Shown here: piece after piece, positions 12,143-24,770 of the stretch
Numbering within the stretch: the first letter of the stretch is position 1
Layout: every line of letters starts with the position of its first letter
Source: Isoetes taiwanensis
Lineage: Eukaryota; Streptophyta; Lycopodiopsida; Isoetales; Isoetaceae
Assembly (NCBI GenBank): GCA_021234155.1
Contig: JAJEKV010000006.1
Coordinates: 23,745,568-23,809,567 of the forward strand
Reading direction: 5' to 3'
DNA length: 64,000 nucleotides
Translations under genes and position numbers: made by a program
The notes under the pieces: generated by a model
What the model was told of the DNA's origin: nothing
The model's input: only the letters and a program-made list of their open reading frames with translations
Databases searched by the model: none

Positions 12143-12246
12143 ATAGGTAAAACGTGATAGTCGCAGAATGAATCCCATGACCATGGTAGATGCCATAGGT
12201 AAAATGTGATAGTCGCAGAATGAATCCCATGATCATGGTAGATGCC
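12143..12246. repeat. 52-bp tandem duplication
   Basis: A unit containing 'gtgatagtcgcagaatgaat' occurs at 12143-12194 and 12195-12246 with two visible substitutions. Confidence 0.85.
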
Positions 12247-12541
12247 TGGGCCAAAAAAATAATGATAATGGTGTCAACGTTTGTGCAAGCTACGAAGAAA
12301 TCAGATTAGGCATTCGAATCAATGTGGTTTAGCTGAATTAAAAGAACCGTGATGGATACCATGTAAATGGAAAAAGCATGTAAGTGTTTTGAGCGTAACG
12401 GAGTTGACGTATATCTGAAGAAGCCACGGTGTGATTGAAGTCGATCCATTGCGAATGTTTGGAATGATGGCTGAACATAGTATATGTGTTATTGTTTTTC
12501 GAAGTGGTTGCCCCTGCATGCAGAAGTTTTGTGTAGCATAA

Positions 12542-12700
12542 TATGTAGCATAATGAAATATGAAAATGATACATAAATGCAGCATAATATAAATCTACTA
12601 AGAAGATATAGAAGTCTAATATGTAGCATAATGAGATATGAAAATGATACATAAATGCAGCATGATATAAATCTACTAAGAAGATATAGAAGACTAATAT
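12542..12700. repeat. about 78-bp tandem duplication
   Basis: A unit containing 'atgaaaatgatacataaatg' and 'aatctactaagaagatatag' is present twice head to tail, with a few substitutions. A partial third copy ('agaaaatgatatcaatctac') follows. Confidence 0.85.
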
Positions 12701-14740
12701 AAAGAGTTAGAAAATGATATCAATCTACTGAAAATGAAGGGTAAAACGAAAGGATTTCGACCTAATGCACTAAGAAAATAGAGGACTCATATAAAAAGTT
12801 AGATAGATAGAATGTAGTGGAAATAAGGGATAAATTGAAAGCATTTGCACTTACTTTAGTTAATTTGAAAGGTTCTTCCTGGAGGATAAGTCTAAGAAAG
12901 TGTTGTTGTAATGGATCTACAGCGGTTGGAGTATTCGTCCAAGAGAAATAGTTGTGTGAGTCTAGGAAGCACACCAATCTCTGTGGTGGATTTGGGAGCT
13001 GCTGCTGCCACCTCTGCCTTGTCCAGTACCCGTAGAATCATAATAGAGTAATGCATTGGATGTGTAAAGTTGCATGAAATAATGAGAATAATGTTGCAAA
13101 AAGGAATCGAAATTAGAAAAATGAATTTGGGAAGTATTGTCACCGAATGTGGGAAGTTGAGATTGGAGAACTGCAGAGATGTGAATATATACCTTTTTTT
13201 ACCAGCTGTAATAATGAAGGAATATACGGCTTATGTGCTTACCATAAAATATTTGAGCTGAGTTCTTCGCAACCTCAAATAAGAAGGAATGGTAAAGTTC
13301 CCTTTAGACATCTAGCTTCCTGAAATAAAGGAACAAAATGCTAGATTTGAAGAGATTGTGTGTGAAAGAACTTTGATACGAATGCAATCTATTGAGTGCA
13401 GGTTGCATTTGTTACATATGAGAGGAAGTGTGAATTGCATTTGTTGCCTCTGTCATTGTATCTGCATAGATACTTATCTAATGACATAAAGAGGACCCGT
13501 AAATAGGCAACATGTAAGAGCACAAATTTCAATAAGTAATAAATTTGAGAAGAAGTGTTGGAAAAAACATTTACCCAAGTGTAGAGGCAGAAGCTCGAAC
13601 TCCAATTGATACTGGGTTTGCACAATTAGTGGTCCAAGATTTGAGCAGGAGAAATCCATTACATAAACCTTGTTTGAATGTCTGCAAATATGCAGTGCAG
13701 TGATCGTATAGAATATGGAAGTCTGTGTAATGTAGAAAGTGTAGATAGAGGTTTCATAAGATTAAATTCCTTCTTTGCAATACGTAGATATTGCAACGAA
13801 TACCCCTTATAAAAGAAAGCCAACTGCATAACCTTCTAGTATGCAAACTTTCATTGCTAGCATGTGATGAGAGTAGCGGATGCTAAGGATGATTCACACC
13901 ATCTATACCTAGATGACTTCCTCGACCAATGTTCATGCTGCTTAATACAACTTTGCCTACAAATGCAAATCATGCCAATGTGATTATGTTAGGATACGAA
14001 GAATTGGGATAACTATGGCATAGGCATTTAAATAAGCGAAGGAACAAAAAGCAGGGCAAGTGCATTTTCTGCTACATGTTTTAAGGAAAGGAGAAATTAG
14101 AAATGAAATCAAGCCTCGAACATCTGTTGTACTTCCTAAATCATATAAATGCGAAGTACTTGGAGTGAAGATCCTCTGTGCCCAGCTAGAAACATGTTGC
14201 TATTATGATGGTCTAAGCAATAGCAATCATTAGACATATGCTTGCATATAACTGAATGATAAAAGCCTTATCTACCATATATGCAATAGTATTGCATATT
14301 CTACAAATCAACTTTGCCTAAAATTTAGCATGCATTCTTTCTTCACTTAATCTTGGTGCATAATCACTATTCCATAGCTAGAAGACAAAGTAACATGAGG
14401 AGTAAACATAACGTGAAATGCTAGAGAACATAGTAAATCATGTTTGAAACTGAAAATGAATGGTAAATGAAATGAAATGGGGAATTTAAGCATATTTGGT
14501 TTTGTTGACGTTTTTCTGATGGTCAAGTGAGCAGTTCATGGTAATGGTAATTTTACCAGACAATGGTGTGCAGAAGGGCTTGTTGCATACGTGATCCTCT
14601 TGAGGATGCTGTTATGGAGATAATGAAATGTTGGATCCAAAATAGTGGTCTAGAAATAAATGGGAAACCTTGAGGTCCATCAATGGCATTTATTAGGCGT
14701 TTAGTTGCCATACACCTTTATGTTAGAGTAAACCTCTAGT

Positions 14741-15533
14741 TTAGGGATTTGAAGCTGCGATTACGGGGGTGCGACCACTAACGGGCTCGCCGGCCTTATC
14801 ATGCATAATGGCCAGCCAGATCGTAAGCTTTATGTTGATTAAAATTTTAGCCATTTGGAACTGACGATGCCTCATTTGAATAAGTTGACAAGAAGTTACA
14901 AGGTGTAGAATTTGGGTCCCTTCCTGCTCACCTCCCTGCACCAAATGCCCAGTCATTGCGCAAGAAGTGCCCACTGATTGCTTTCAACGAATCCAGAAGA
15001 GACATCAAGGCAGATGCACATCATATGAAAGCTCTTCAAGAGAGGTTTAAGATGCAGTAATAAACGTGTCAATCCGACATTGGCGAGAAGTTAGGGTATG
15101 CACAATACAGGGGATATGGTGGGGTCAGTGGCAAGAGTGCGGAATTGAGCCGCGCAATAGCTGGGCACTGCGCTGATAGTGGGCAACCTCCCCTAGGATA
15201 TGAATTGACCAAAATACTTAAGCAGATGAATTGATCCGGCGAAGGGCAGGAACGGACTTGAAGCAGGGGATCCACCGAAATGTACTTCCTTTTAAAACTC
15301 TAATTTCTCCTTCAAGAATGGGTTTTCAAAACTCTGATTTACTTATATCGAGAATGGTTTTACAGAGCGAAGGCAAAGGAAGAACCATACCAGAACAGGG
15401 AAGCAGGAGCCGGATTTGAAGCCACGCACCCAACAGTCGAACTGTGATGCAAATCGGCACTCTGATGCAGGTTTCAAGCCAAAAAAAGGTTAAATTTTAG
15501 ACCCATACCTTTGAAAAAGAAGTGACCAGGCTG
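14741..15533. other. upstream region of the PPR coding region; no gene recognised
   Basis: No supported ORF. The region would contain the promoter and 5' leader of the PPR region. No TATA box at a convincing distance was identified. Confidence 0.4.
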
Positions 15534-15589
15534 TCAGACAATAAAGAATAAGAAAATTGAATCAGACAATAAAGAATAAGAAAATTGAA
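15534..15589. repeat. 28-bp tandem duplication just upstream of the PPR start
   Basis: Two identical 28-bp units beginning TCAGACAATAAAGAATAAGA lie immediately 5' of the ATG at 15599. Any effect on leader length or expression is unknown. Confidence 0.85.
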
Positions 15590-15598
15590 TCAAAGTGA

Positions 15599-17832
15599 AT
15601 GCTTAATCCCGCTGTGAGAAGTGGAAATTATAGGCCTTCGCAGGATCCTGGCAAACAAAAATGGATCGACGAGGCCCTTAAATCTGCTCAATCCAAACGG
15701 CAGCTATCCAGATACGTCGCTTACAATTTGGTTCGCGAGTGTACAAAACTGCAAGATCTAGACTTGGGCAAGCGGGTTCAGTTCGTAATTGTTGAAAATG
15801 GACTAGATTCTGTTCCTGTCTTGGCAGATCATCTTATTCGCTTGTTTGGTTCCTGTGAAAACTTGCCTGAAGCTAACCTTGCATTCTCCAGAGTACCAAA
15901 ACCAAGTAAGTATACATGGCATTCAGTTATGGATTCTCATGTCAAACTAGGTGAAGGTAGAATAGCCCTCAGTTTATTTGACAGCATAGAAATTAAAGGT
16001 ATAAAGGCGGACAAATTCATACTTAATAGCATCTTAAAAGCATGCATTAGCATCTGTTTCATACAGCACGGTAGGTATATACATCAGCACATCATTGAAA
16101 ATGGGTACCAAGATGATGTTTTTGCTAGTAATATACTCCTTGATATGTATGCCAAGAGTGGATCCTTAGACGAAGCAGAAAAAGTCTTTGGCAATTTGCC
16201 AGTTCCAGATGTGGTGTCATGGGGAGGAATGATCTCAGGATATGCCCTGAATGGCAAAGGCTTACCTTTGCTTTCAAATGTTTCCATAAGCTGGAGCTAC
16301 ATAGTATCAAACCGAACAGGGTTATATTTTTAAGCCTTTTGAAAGCCGCTGCAAGCATAGGTGCATTAGAGCATAGCAGATATATGCATGAATGCATTAT
16401 CCAGAATGGTCTTGTATGTGACACTGTTGTTGGAAACACAGTTGTTGATGTTTATGGGAAGCTTGATAGCTTGAAGGAGGCACAGAATACATTTGAAATG
16501 CTGCAAAATCCAGATGTTGTATCTTGGGCTGTAATGATTGCAGCCTATGGCCAACATGGTGAAAGTGATTGTGCCATGGAATGTTTCAAGAAAATGCAAG
16601 ATAGTGGCATAAAGCCAAGCAAAGTCACATTTTTGAACGTCTTGAAAGCATCAATTGGGATAATCCACATATGCCAGGGCAGGGTCATCCATGAACAAAT
16701 GATTGAAAATAGATTTCAAACTGATATTGCTGTCCAGTGCATCCTTGTTGACATGTATGCGATATCCGATAGCTTGCAGGAAGCACAAGCACTTTTTAAT
16801 ATCTCAATTAATCGAAACGCAGTATTATGGGGCGCAATAATTGCAGGATGCTTGCAGCATGATAAGTATGATGTTGCCTTTGAATATTTTGATCAAATGC
16901 AAGACAATGCTACAGAACCTGATAAGGTGACATATTTGGGCATTCTAAAAGCATGTACTAGCATACAAGACATCAGGCGAGGGAGGTGCATTCATGAACA
17001 GATTCTTGCACATGGATTCCACTCTGAGGTTGCTATAGGGAATACTCTCGCTGACATGTATGCTAAGTCTGGAAGTTTGAAAGAGGCAAAAGGAGTATTT
17101 GACGCATTGCAAACTCGTAATGTGGTGTCATGGAATGTGATAATTTCAGGATGCGCTCAACATGACGAAGGTTGTCTTGCTTTAGAATATTTTGAACAAA
17201 TGCAGCATGATCAAATAGAGCCAGATGAGATAACATTTTCGAGCATTTTGAAAGCATGTGGCAATATAGGTGCTATAGAACATGGCAGGCAAATTCACCA
17301 GCAAATTGTCAAGAGTGCTTTCCACACTGGCATAATTTTAGGATATAGCCTTGTTGACATGTATGCCAAATGCGGAAGCATAACAGAAGCATGCAAAGTA
17401 TTTGACGGTCTGCGAGATCAAGACCTGGGCTCATGGGGTGCAATGCTTGCAGGATATGCTCAGCTTGGCAATGCTGGATCCACAGTGCAGTGCTTTAGAA
17501 ACATGCAAAAGGGTGGTGTAACGCCAGATGATATAGCATATGGAAGCATTCTTACTTCTTTCAGCCACATGGGCCTCGTGGATGAAAGTCTCTGGTATTT
17601 CAGAACTATGAAAGAGTTACATGGTATTAAAGCTAACGTGCTTCATGTGGCTTGCATTCTAGGTAACTTAGGTCGTTCTGGAAGATTTAAAGAAGCAGAA
17701 AGTGTATTAGAAATGAGTGCGCTGTCACATGTATTCCTTTTTTATATGATTTTTCTTGATGCATGTAGATTACATAAAAATGTGGAGTTAGGGACCCGAT
17801 GCTTTCATGCCATTATTCATTTAAGCCGTTAG
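15599..17832 (+). pseudogene. PLS-class pentatricopeptide repeat protein, frameshifted and C-terminally truncated
   Basis: PPR proteins bind organellar RNA in a sequence-specific way; PLS-class members usually end in E/DYW domains linked to C-to-U editing. Two overlapping plus-strand frames (15599-16333 and 16219-17832) together give about 740 residues of consecutive PPR motifs. Tryptophan-containing motifs such as DVVSWGGMISGYA, DVVSWAVMIAAYG, NAVLWGAIIAGCL and NVVSWNVIISGCA alternate with 'LVDMYAKCGSITEA' and 'KAC...GR.IH..I' motifs. One indel near 16260 breaks the reading frame in the middle of a motif. The last frame stops shortly after an E-motif-like 'DACRLHKNVELG', so E+ and DYW domains are absent. 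The region is intronless, as usual for this family. No mitochondrial or plastid transit peptide is obvious at the N-terminus. It could be a pseudogene, or a gene with one sequencing error and a short C-terminus. Confidence 0.9.
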
Positions 17833-17854
17833 TCATAGAATGTCAATCCTTCAT

Positions 17855-17960
17855 AATGAGCCAATTGTTGCAACCTAGGTGGTGATTAAAAATGAGCCAA
17901 TTGTTGCAACCTAGGTGGTGATTAAAAATGAGCCAATTGTTGCAACCTAGGTGGTGATTA
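17855..17960. repeat. 36-bp unit repeated three times
   Basis: Three head-to-tail copies of a unit containing 'gccaattgttgcaacctagg' begin 22 bp after the PPR stop codon. They sit where the missing E/DYW coding sequence would be expected, so the array marks the breakpoint of the truncation. Confidence 0.9.
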
Positions 17961-19259
17961 GATTTTTGATAAAGATGAACATTTGGGGACCTTCTAACTC
18001 AACTCCTGTGCTTCAACCTCTTTGAAAAAATTAGGTATTTATTAAACATACCATGGTAGACTATTCCAGTTGCTAGTAATTTGGGGAGTAGCCAAAAAAC
18101 ATTAAAGCAGACGAAACTTTAATCTCACCATCATTTGTGTTGATAAGTAGTACGGGTTCTTGCGACTTCTTGGATCATTCTTGTTAAGAATGACAAATTG
18201 CCTCCAGTTGACATCGTGTAACGGAAAGGATCAGGAATTTCTTTCCAGCCCCCTGACTTGTAGAACCTGGAAGCAGCTACAGGTTAGGGGGTTGGCAAGA
18301 ATGCTTTCCCCTTTCTGTTCCACATCACATAACTTAATTGCTTAGTATTTAAGTGCCAATAAAATTGAGGCCTTGAGTAACCAGGTACTTGCGCGCTACA
18401 GCTTGTCCAAGCTAATTTGTTTTGAGATTCTAGAATTAGTCAGTATGAGGCAATTCTTCTTTCCGTTTCAATTATTCATATTTACGACTTTATACCATGT
18501 GCTCGAGTTACTAAGCTCCTTACCATTGTAGACAACAAGCCATGGTGCATAAATGAAACTATATGCAATCAATGTTTGTTATAGAGCTATTATTAGAAGA
18601 ATTGCACAATTGGTTGTCTTCGGGTTCTTTAAGGTTAAAATTGATAGCTAGATTTATTATGAATTTTAGTTTCATGTATTCAAACAAATCCAAATTGTGC
18701 AATACATTTGTAATGGGTTCTGAGTGCATGATTTGAAACTTAAATACAGAACACAAGCTCAGGCACTCATCGCAAATCTTTGATTTGCTACTTTTATTTG
18801 AAATTCTTGGCAATCATTTTTGTAGATACTAGGCAACGTGAGATTATGTTTATAGTTAGGATATCTTCATAATCAACACATTTAGCCAAGGAGGCATAAT
18901 TGTACAATTATTGTGTTATTAATTCCAACAATATATAATCAACTTCCACAAAGTGCAATGGCCAATGATGCTGCAGAATTGTTTCGTATATCAACCTTAA
19001 ATTATCATCAGTAACCATTGTAAATAAGAAGAGATGTTTAGAGTCTCTATTAAGATAAAAAACTATAACAATCAAAGTCTTTCGTGGCAAGAGATTTCAT
19101 TCTTCTGTCAAGAGATTTCATTTTCAAAATCAGCATTGCTTTCCCAATGCTAATCATGCTGCTTTTGGCAAGAGTTGTGACGAATCTATTGATGCGGTAT
19201 TTTTACTTTTAATAGCCAAAACTTGCGCCATAAGAACTTGGCAAAAAGATTCATAAGGT
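17961..19259. other. no gene recognised
   Basis: AT-rich sequence with short unidentified ORFs only. No remnant of a DYW domain was recognised in either strand. Confidence 0.45.
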
Positions 19260-22200
19260 TTAGCAAAATTGTTTAACTTGGTGGAAGTGGCGTATCAAGG
19301 AATTTCCACATAAGCAAAGGACATCATAACCTTCCAAACCGTACAAAGGAGTGTTCTCGCTAGAGAAATGAAATACCCGAGAAAGCAAAGGCCCGATTGA
19401 GGTTAATCTTGGTGCCATCCACGAGATTGGTAGCCGCTTTTCGGTTAGCACTAACCGCGCCACAATGCGCCGATTTGAGTTGGGAGTTTCGACCGCAAAG
19501 AGGTCAAGATCCACCGTTTGCTGCAACCTCTCTATTGATCCCTTGCAGAGGCGCGGGAGTAGTGGTTGTAGAAAATTTTATCGAGGTAAAGGTAGCAGCA
19601 TCCATGGATATGGTTGCATGCAGAGTAGCAAAGTGAGTAGAGGCAGCCATAGCGAGGAGAAACAAGCTTGAAGAAATGGCAGAAACAGAGAGGGTGCAGA
19701 AAGGAATAGGGTTCCCAATGGTTCACAAGAACAACTTTATAGCATCAGCAGAAAGAAAGATTTGAATCCTTGAAGAGGACAGATGGCAACATCTAGAGAA
19801 AAATTGAAAGGAGGGAAAAAAATTCACCAAATCCTCTGGTGCTGTGCAAGAGAATGTTGTGCAGATGAAAACTCCAATTGTGGGATGTGGAATACGCCAA
19901 TCGAATATGGATGTGACACTACCATGAATGCGTTAGAGGAGTTTGGCGTAATTAAGAAAGGCAGCTCAAGGGAGCGAACATCTCAATGAAAATGATGTCA
20001 GTTCTGACTGCCAAAGAAGATGAACAATAATCAAATTTGCAGCGTAATATGGTAATCTCCAAAGATATCGCCTTAATGAGAGAATCAGTGATAAGATTGA
20101 GATGGGACAGGTCATATTGTCAGTGTCCTATATAAGGACAGTGTGGGTTGCTAAAAAAAACACCACAGGAGCACCATGGAGATGAATAACACGATGCTGA
20201 CAACTGTCTGGAGTGGTTAACTTGCCTGAATAACACGATACGGATAATTTAGATATTCGAAAGATGAAGAAGCGTGGAATCCCCATGGACGAGTGGTTGG
20301 GAGGTGTGGCGGACGACCCCAGCGAATTCTGATTACATAGGTGGTGCCGCACCTGCGATGGCATCCAGAGCAGGGATATACTATTTTGCAGGCATGCGCT
20401 GCTTCAAATCGTGAATAAGGATTGTCTACATAGGATTTAGAAACTGCGAATATGTAGAGGGGAATCTCCTTTTTAATGTAATATGATGGTTTGATAAATA
20501 TAAGAACAAGTTCTCTGTGTCATATGTCGTGTTCAAAAATTGTAGCCTGATGTATGTCGAGATAGAATGGTTGAAGATAAATAGCTAGAGGTAGAGCTTG
20601 CATGAACCATACTAAAATCTAGCTCTGGGTGGGATACTCCATGAGTTTGCCAACAAGAATAAGCAATTGGTTAGCAAAGTCGCATGCACTCCATGGTCTC
20701 ATTATTGCATTATTGAGTTGTTTCAAAAGTTATTAAGGTCGTCGAAGAACAAAAAGGGCTAGGAATGCCATTTTCATGTTATGCCAACTTTGTTTCCAAT
20801 GGCCTTTGTTTGCCATAAACCATTAGTGAAAGCACCTCACAGTGTGGTGGAGAAGATATGAAACTTAGTCTGGGGCTGAGAGTGACCATTGAAAACAATA
20901 AGAGCCTCAAATTCTTCCATATATGCCTGAGCACTCTGGTCAACAGTGAGTTTGCCCTTGGCGTTTCCAAAAATGGGATAAGGAAGTTTCGAATGGAGCC
21001 CCGAAAGGACAACATCATATTGAGCATGAGGCATCGGTTATTGACTAGGTAATGGGGCCTGATAAGAAGGATATGGTCCTTCTATAATCAAGGTAGGTGG
21101 CATCATAGTGAAGCCCGGATGGTCCCAACAAAGCGTAAGTCTTAATGTCCGGAGGTCGAGCCACATGGCAAACCATCGACATCAAGAGTAAGATCACCCA
21201 TATTGTAAACATTAATGATGGTTAAAAAGATGGGGAGGACAGAAACTCGTTGACATAAGTTGGACCAAAAGATACATAAGAATAACCCATACTATATTCT
21301 GGTAATGATGATTGTGAAGGATGCGGGGTCTATACTGGTAAAATATGAACATAATGACTCTCCAAAGTCTGAAAGTATTGTGGAATCTGATGAACAAGAG
21401 TGTGATGAGGTGAATGTGGCCGCAAACAAGTTCAACAATGCGTGGGAGAACCAGGATGTGAAGAAACCTGAGGTGTGGGAGGCATATGTGTGCAACCTCC
21501 CTCGATATCATAGTCTCCCAGATAAGGATCACAAGCAGCTTCCCGACGTTGGTGTCTGGCCAGTCGAGCAACAGTTTGACAGAGAAGTTCCTCTTGAGTG
21601 AAAGTCGAAAGAGACATCTTAGAGATGAAAAGTAGAAAATAAGGCCCGCAGCGGCAACAGTATTTTGGTCCGAAGTTCGATTGATCGCAACCGCCCTCTG
21701 TGGAGAACCCCGATCTAGGCAGAAAATCCCGAGGATAAAGTGTCACGCCATTTGGCGAAAAAGAGAATTTAGAACAAACAATGAGAACAAAAAGCACACG
21801 CACTGTAGAAACTCAGATGTCAAGATAAGAATCCCTTGAAAGATCTCCGAATACATGAAGTCTTGCGTAACATAGAGCCAAAACAAACCGAGATAAGACA
21901 ACAAAAAATACTAAGTCATGTCTCAAGCTTTCTAAGCCTAAGCTTTTGATATATATTGTACAATGACCTTGGGCCCAAAATTGCAAAGAGACTGCCGTTT
22001 GGTTACCTAATCCCAAAATCTCTCCTGGAAGTGCAGGAATCTTCCATATCCTTTTAGAATTTTAGTTATGATTTTCGTGATTCTTGCTGTGTGAGTCACG
22101 TTGCAAGGTCGTGATATCCTCATATTGTGGGCTCCCTTGGTCTCCTCTTCTTTGATGACGTGGTCTTGGCGCCTGACATCGATGTAGGGCTCTTGCTCTT

Positions 22201-22310
22201 AGGTTCCTTTGTATACCTTAGAAATAGTCCCGTGCCTTTGGACACGAGACTGCATATGCAAGAGTTGAATTCGATCATTGTCATGTGTTCTTGATAAATA
22301 AACTTCAAAA
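19260..22310 (-). mobile_element. decayed LTR-retrotransposon gag-like region
   Basis: Minus-strand frames at 21620-21440 and 21034-20779 fit a plant retrotransposon Gag. The first begins MSLSTFTQEELL and turns proline-rich ('MPPTPQ', 'PPTLIIEGPYPSYQ'). The second holds a capsid-like segment with 'AYMEEFEALIVFNGHSQPQT', then '...FHIFSTTL' and, after a stop, 'GAFTNGLWQTKA'. Capsids of Ty3-type elements have this pattern: a short helix, then a leucine/phenylalanine 'L..A..W' motif. No protease, reverse transcriptase or integrase was recognised down to 19260, and LTR boundaries were not found. The assignment rests on pattern only. A degenerate non-LTR or host-derived protein is an alternative. 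Confidence 0.35.
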
Positions 22311-23299
22311 CATGTGAGAGTTAAACTTGCATTATTGCCATCTATTCCTGCTATGTGTTCCTATAGCAAGTACCAAATATCATAACTTATTTCTATACCA
22401 CTTTAAGATGTTAAACTGTAAATAATCAAGACAATATATTAAAATTCGTAACAAGTATAACATCTGTCGTTACCATATATGAAAGTATTGGTGAAAAAAA
22501 AGGTCTATTCCAACACTTAGAAATTTTTATTCTTTTTTAAGCCATTATAATTTCAATTCAATAGCTATTTGCAGTTACATACATTGCAGTTTCATGAATG
22601 AAGCAAAAGAGGTATCATTTGTTTTATCCCACGTTTTCAATATTAGATATAATAAGGGGAGACATATGGCTTGGATTGCACCCATCCAATACCAAGTCTT
22701 ATTGAAACAGAAGAAAACATGGGTGTTCTGCCTTCTCATCTCTAAATCCATTGGTCTCTCTTTTGCTCCGTTCTTTCGTTCTTGAAATTGGAGATGTAAA
22801 ATAACAAAGCAAGATCCGCCCATATTGCTAGTCGATCACTATGCGTTGTAAATCAAATAAAGCATGTTGGAATACATATGTCGTGGAATTGCAACCTGCT
22901 AAAATGACCCTGTAGCAGGGTATTTTCTGCTTGAATTCCATCTTGAATTGCCTCGCACTGGTACTCAAGTTAGATTGAGGTCGAGATTGAGATCAGCAAC
23001 ATAACCTTATGCTGAAGAATAGGAGCTGGCGGATGGCAGACTTCGATGCAAAGAAAATAAAAGCGAGAAACCTTAGGCTTATGTAGTCGTTGGTGTTATG
23101 TGCCGAACATATGTGTTTTCTTTTTAACAATTTTGAAAAAGGGTAGAAAAGCGTATATGCCAATCCCAACATTGTCCTCAACCCAAAAATATTAGAGTTT
23201 TAATTTCTACGAACGGAAACTACAGTGCTTTATATAGGTGTGATAATATACTGGAACGTTACAAGAGTGGTGTGAGATGCACTTTCATGTTGCTTGTTA
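22311..23299. other. no gene recognised; possible 3' flank of the L1 element
   Basis: No supported gene. The 3' end of the minus-strand L1 element should lie here or at about 23.3 kb. The run at 22528-22543 (ttattcttttttaag) could be its poly(A) tail seen from the plus strand, but no target duplication was identified. Confidence 0.35.
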
Positions 23300-23309
23300 A
23301 ATGGAACAG

Positions 23310-24770
23310 ACTTGGATATTGCTATTGCTAACACCGCGATCTAGCACTCAAGACTACCACCACCTTCACATCCCAAAAGTTGTAGTGTTAACCATATTAG
23401 AACCAACATTCAAGAATTGTCTCAGGCATCCTGGAGCTCCTCTGTTAAGTTGTGAGGTCCATGTCCAGAACTCCTTAAGCCAAGGACATTCAAATATACG
23501 ATTTGAGGTATCTTTTCTCCCACTTTTACATCATATTTACATCTAATGAGGTTTGTATATAAACTCTAATGTAGTACCAACCATCTAAAAACCTTTATTT
23601 TATTTGCAATATAAGTTTTCAACCCTTGGAACATGTATCAGCCAGCTAGGCTTCCTCACACAGCCATAGTGAATTGGCTCTTGAAGGTTTGATCTTCATC
23701 AATCCATTGTAAATATCTCTGATCATGTATCCTTCTTTTTTATTGAGAGTCCAATAGTTAGATGCTTGTGCCAATTCTTGGTGCTGACCTATTGTCCTTT
23801 GATTTTTTTTTTTGTTTCTTCCCAATTTAACCACCTATTTCCAATTCTCAGATCTTCAATTCTCCAGATCCCAGCCCTATGCCACTGCATGTATTTTTGT
23901 AGGTGTTTGAATGAAAAATATCCAATATCTTCTGAGGCAAAGCTGGGATGCTAGAACATATTGATATCTTTACATCTTGCATTGATCTCTGGAGGTCTGT
24001 AGCGAAGGGCTCATTCCAAGCCGCCAACGTCCTTCTTATCACATTTGAGGTACCCGAAGAAGGGAAAAGAAGAAAGCAACATCAGGTAATAGGTGTCTAT
24101 GGGTATGACTGCCTACTGGGTGTGACATCTCAACCCCGTATTGGATAATTTTTAAAGCAAGGTAAGGATTTCTATAATATATGGCCTCCAAATCATTTTG
24201 GCAGCCAAATCTTGAGCTTAAATGAACATGTCTTTACATCCTAATTCCCCCTACTATCTTGGTTTAATGAGATCACTCAAAGCCACTTTATACGATCCAT
24301 GCTATATGAATTTCCTGTTGTTTGTTTCAAAAATCTTGTATGACGCCTCGCCCGCCACCAAGATAAGGAAAAAGAATACAAGAGTACTAGAAATTACTGC
24401 ATTGGCAATCTGTATCCTTCCAGCCAAAGAAAGGGAACATGGATATATTAGCAGCTTTGTTTTTTATTCTGATTAACTATCGAATCGCATAGTCTATGGA
24501 TGGACATGTTGAGAGCAGTTGGGATTCCAAAAATCTTAGTGGCTTCTATTTTGACAATACCTTCCAATTCAGTTTGATATGTGTCTAGGGTAATGGCACA
24601 TTTTGCTTTGTTGAGTAGCACTTCTGATCATCAAAAAAAGTTTTTAAGACTATCATCATCTGCTCTAAGAAAAGCAAAAGTGTCATCTGCATATTGCATA
24701 AGGACAAAGGATCCAACCTCCTTTACGAAGTCCGAGACAATTGACCTTCTTCCCCGCCATGTAATCCCCG
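23310..24770 (-). pseudogene. L1 LINE ORF2: RT catalytic core, thumb and C-terminal region
   Basis: Reading leftward, the RT active-site motif QYADDTF lies near 24700 ('LMQYADDTFAFLRADDDSL'). It is followed by the typical thumb motif 'LAGRIQIANAVISSTLV' near 24420 and 'RKFIWHGSYKVALSDLIKPR' near 24270. Next comes 'LAAKMIWRPY' near 24200 and finally 'IFECPWLKEFW' near 23510, which matches the zinc-finger-RVT region at the end of plant L1 ORF2. Stops and frameshifts are scattered throughout, so no protein is made. This is the 3' portion of the element whose 5' portion lies at 28-34 kb. Confidence 0.75.

Larger units (their letters stand above)
11662..14740. other. no gene recognised; possible Helitron body
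   Basis: Three kilobases of AT-rich sequence containing only short unidentified ORFs (for example 11640-11987) and the two tandem duplications listed separately. If the Helitron end at 11634 is real, part of this stretch is its interior. The right boundary is not visible. Confidence 0.4.

Noticed and set aside
19397-19671. Overlapping 79- and 68-codon plus-strand ORFs
   Set aside because: No recognisable domain, and they overlap each other and a minus-strand frame of equal quality.
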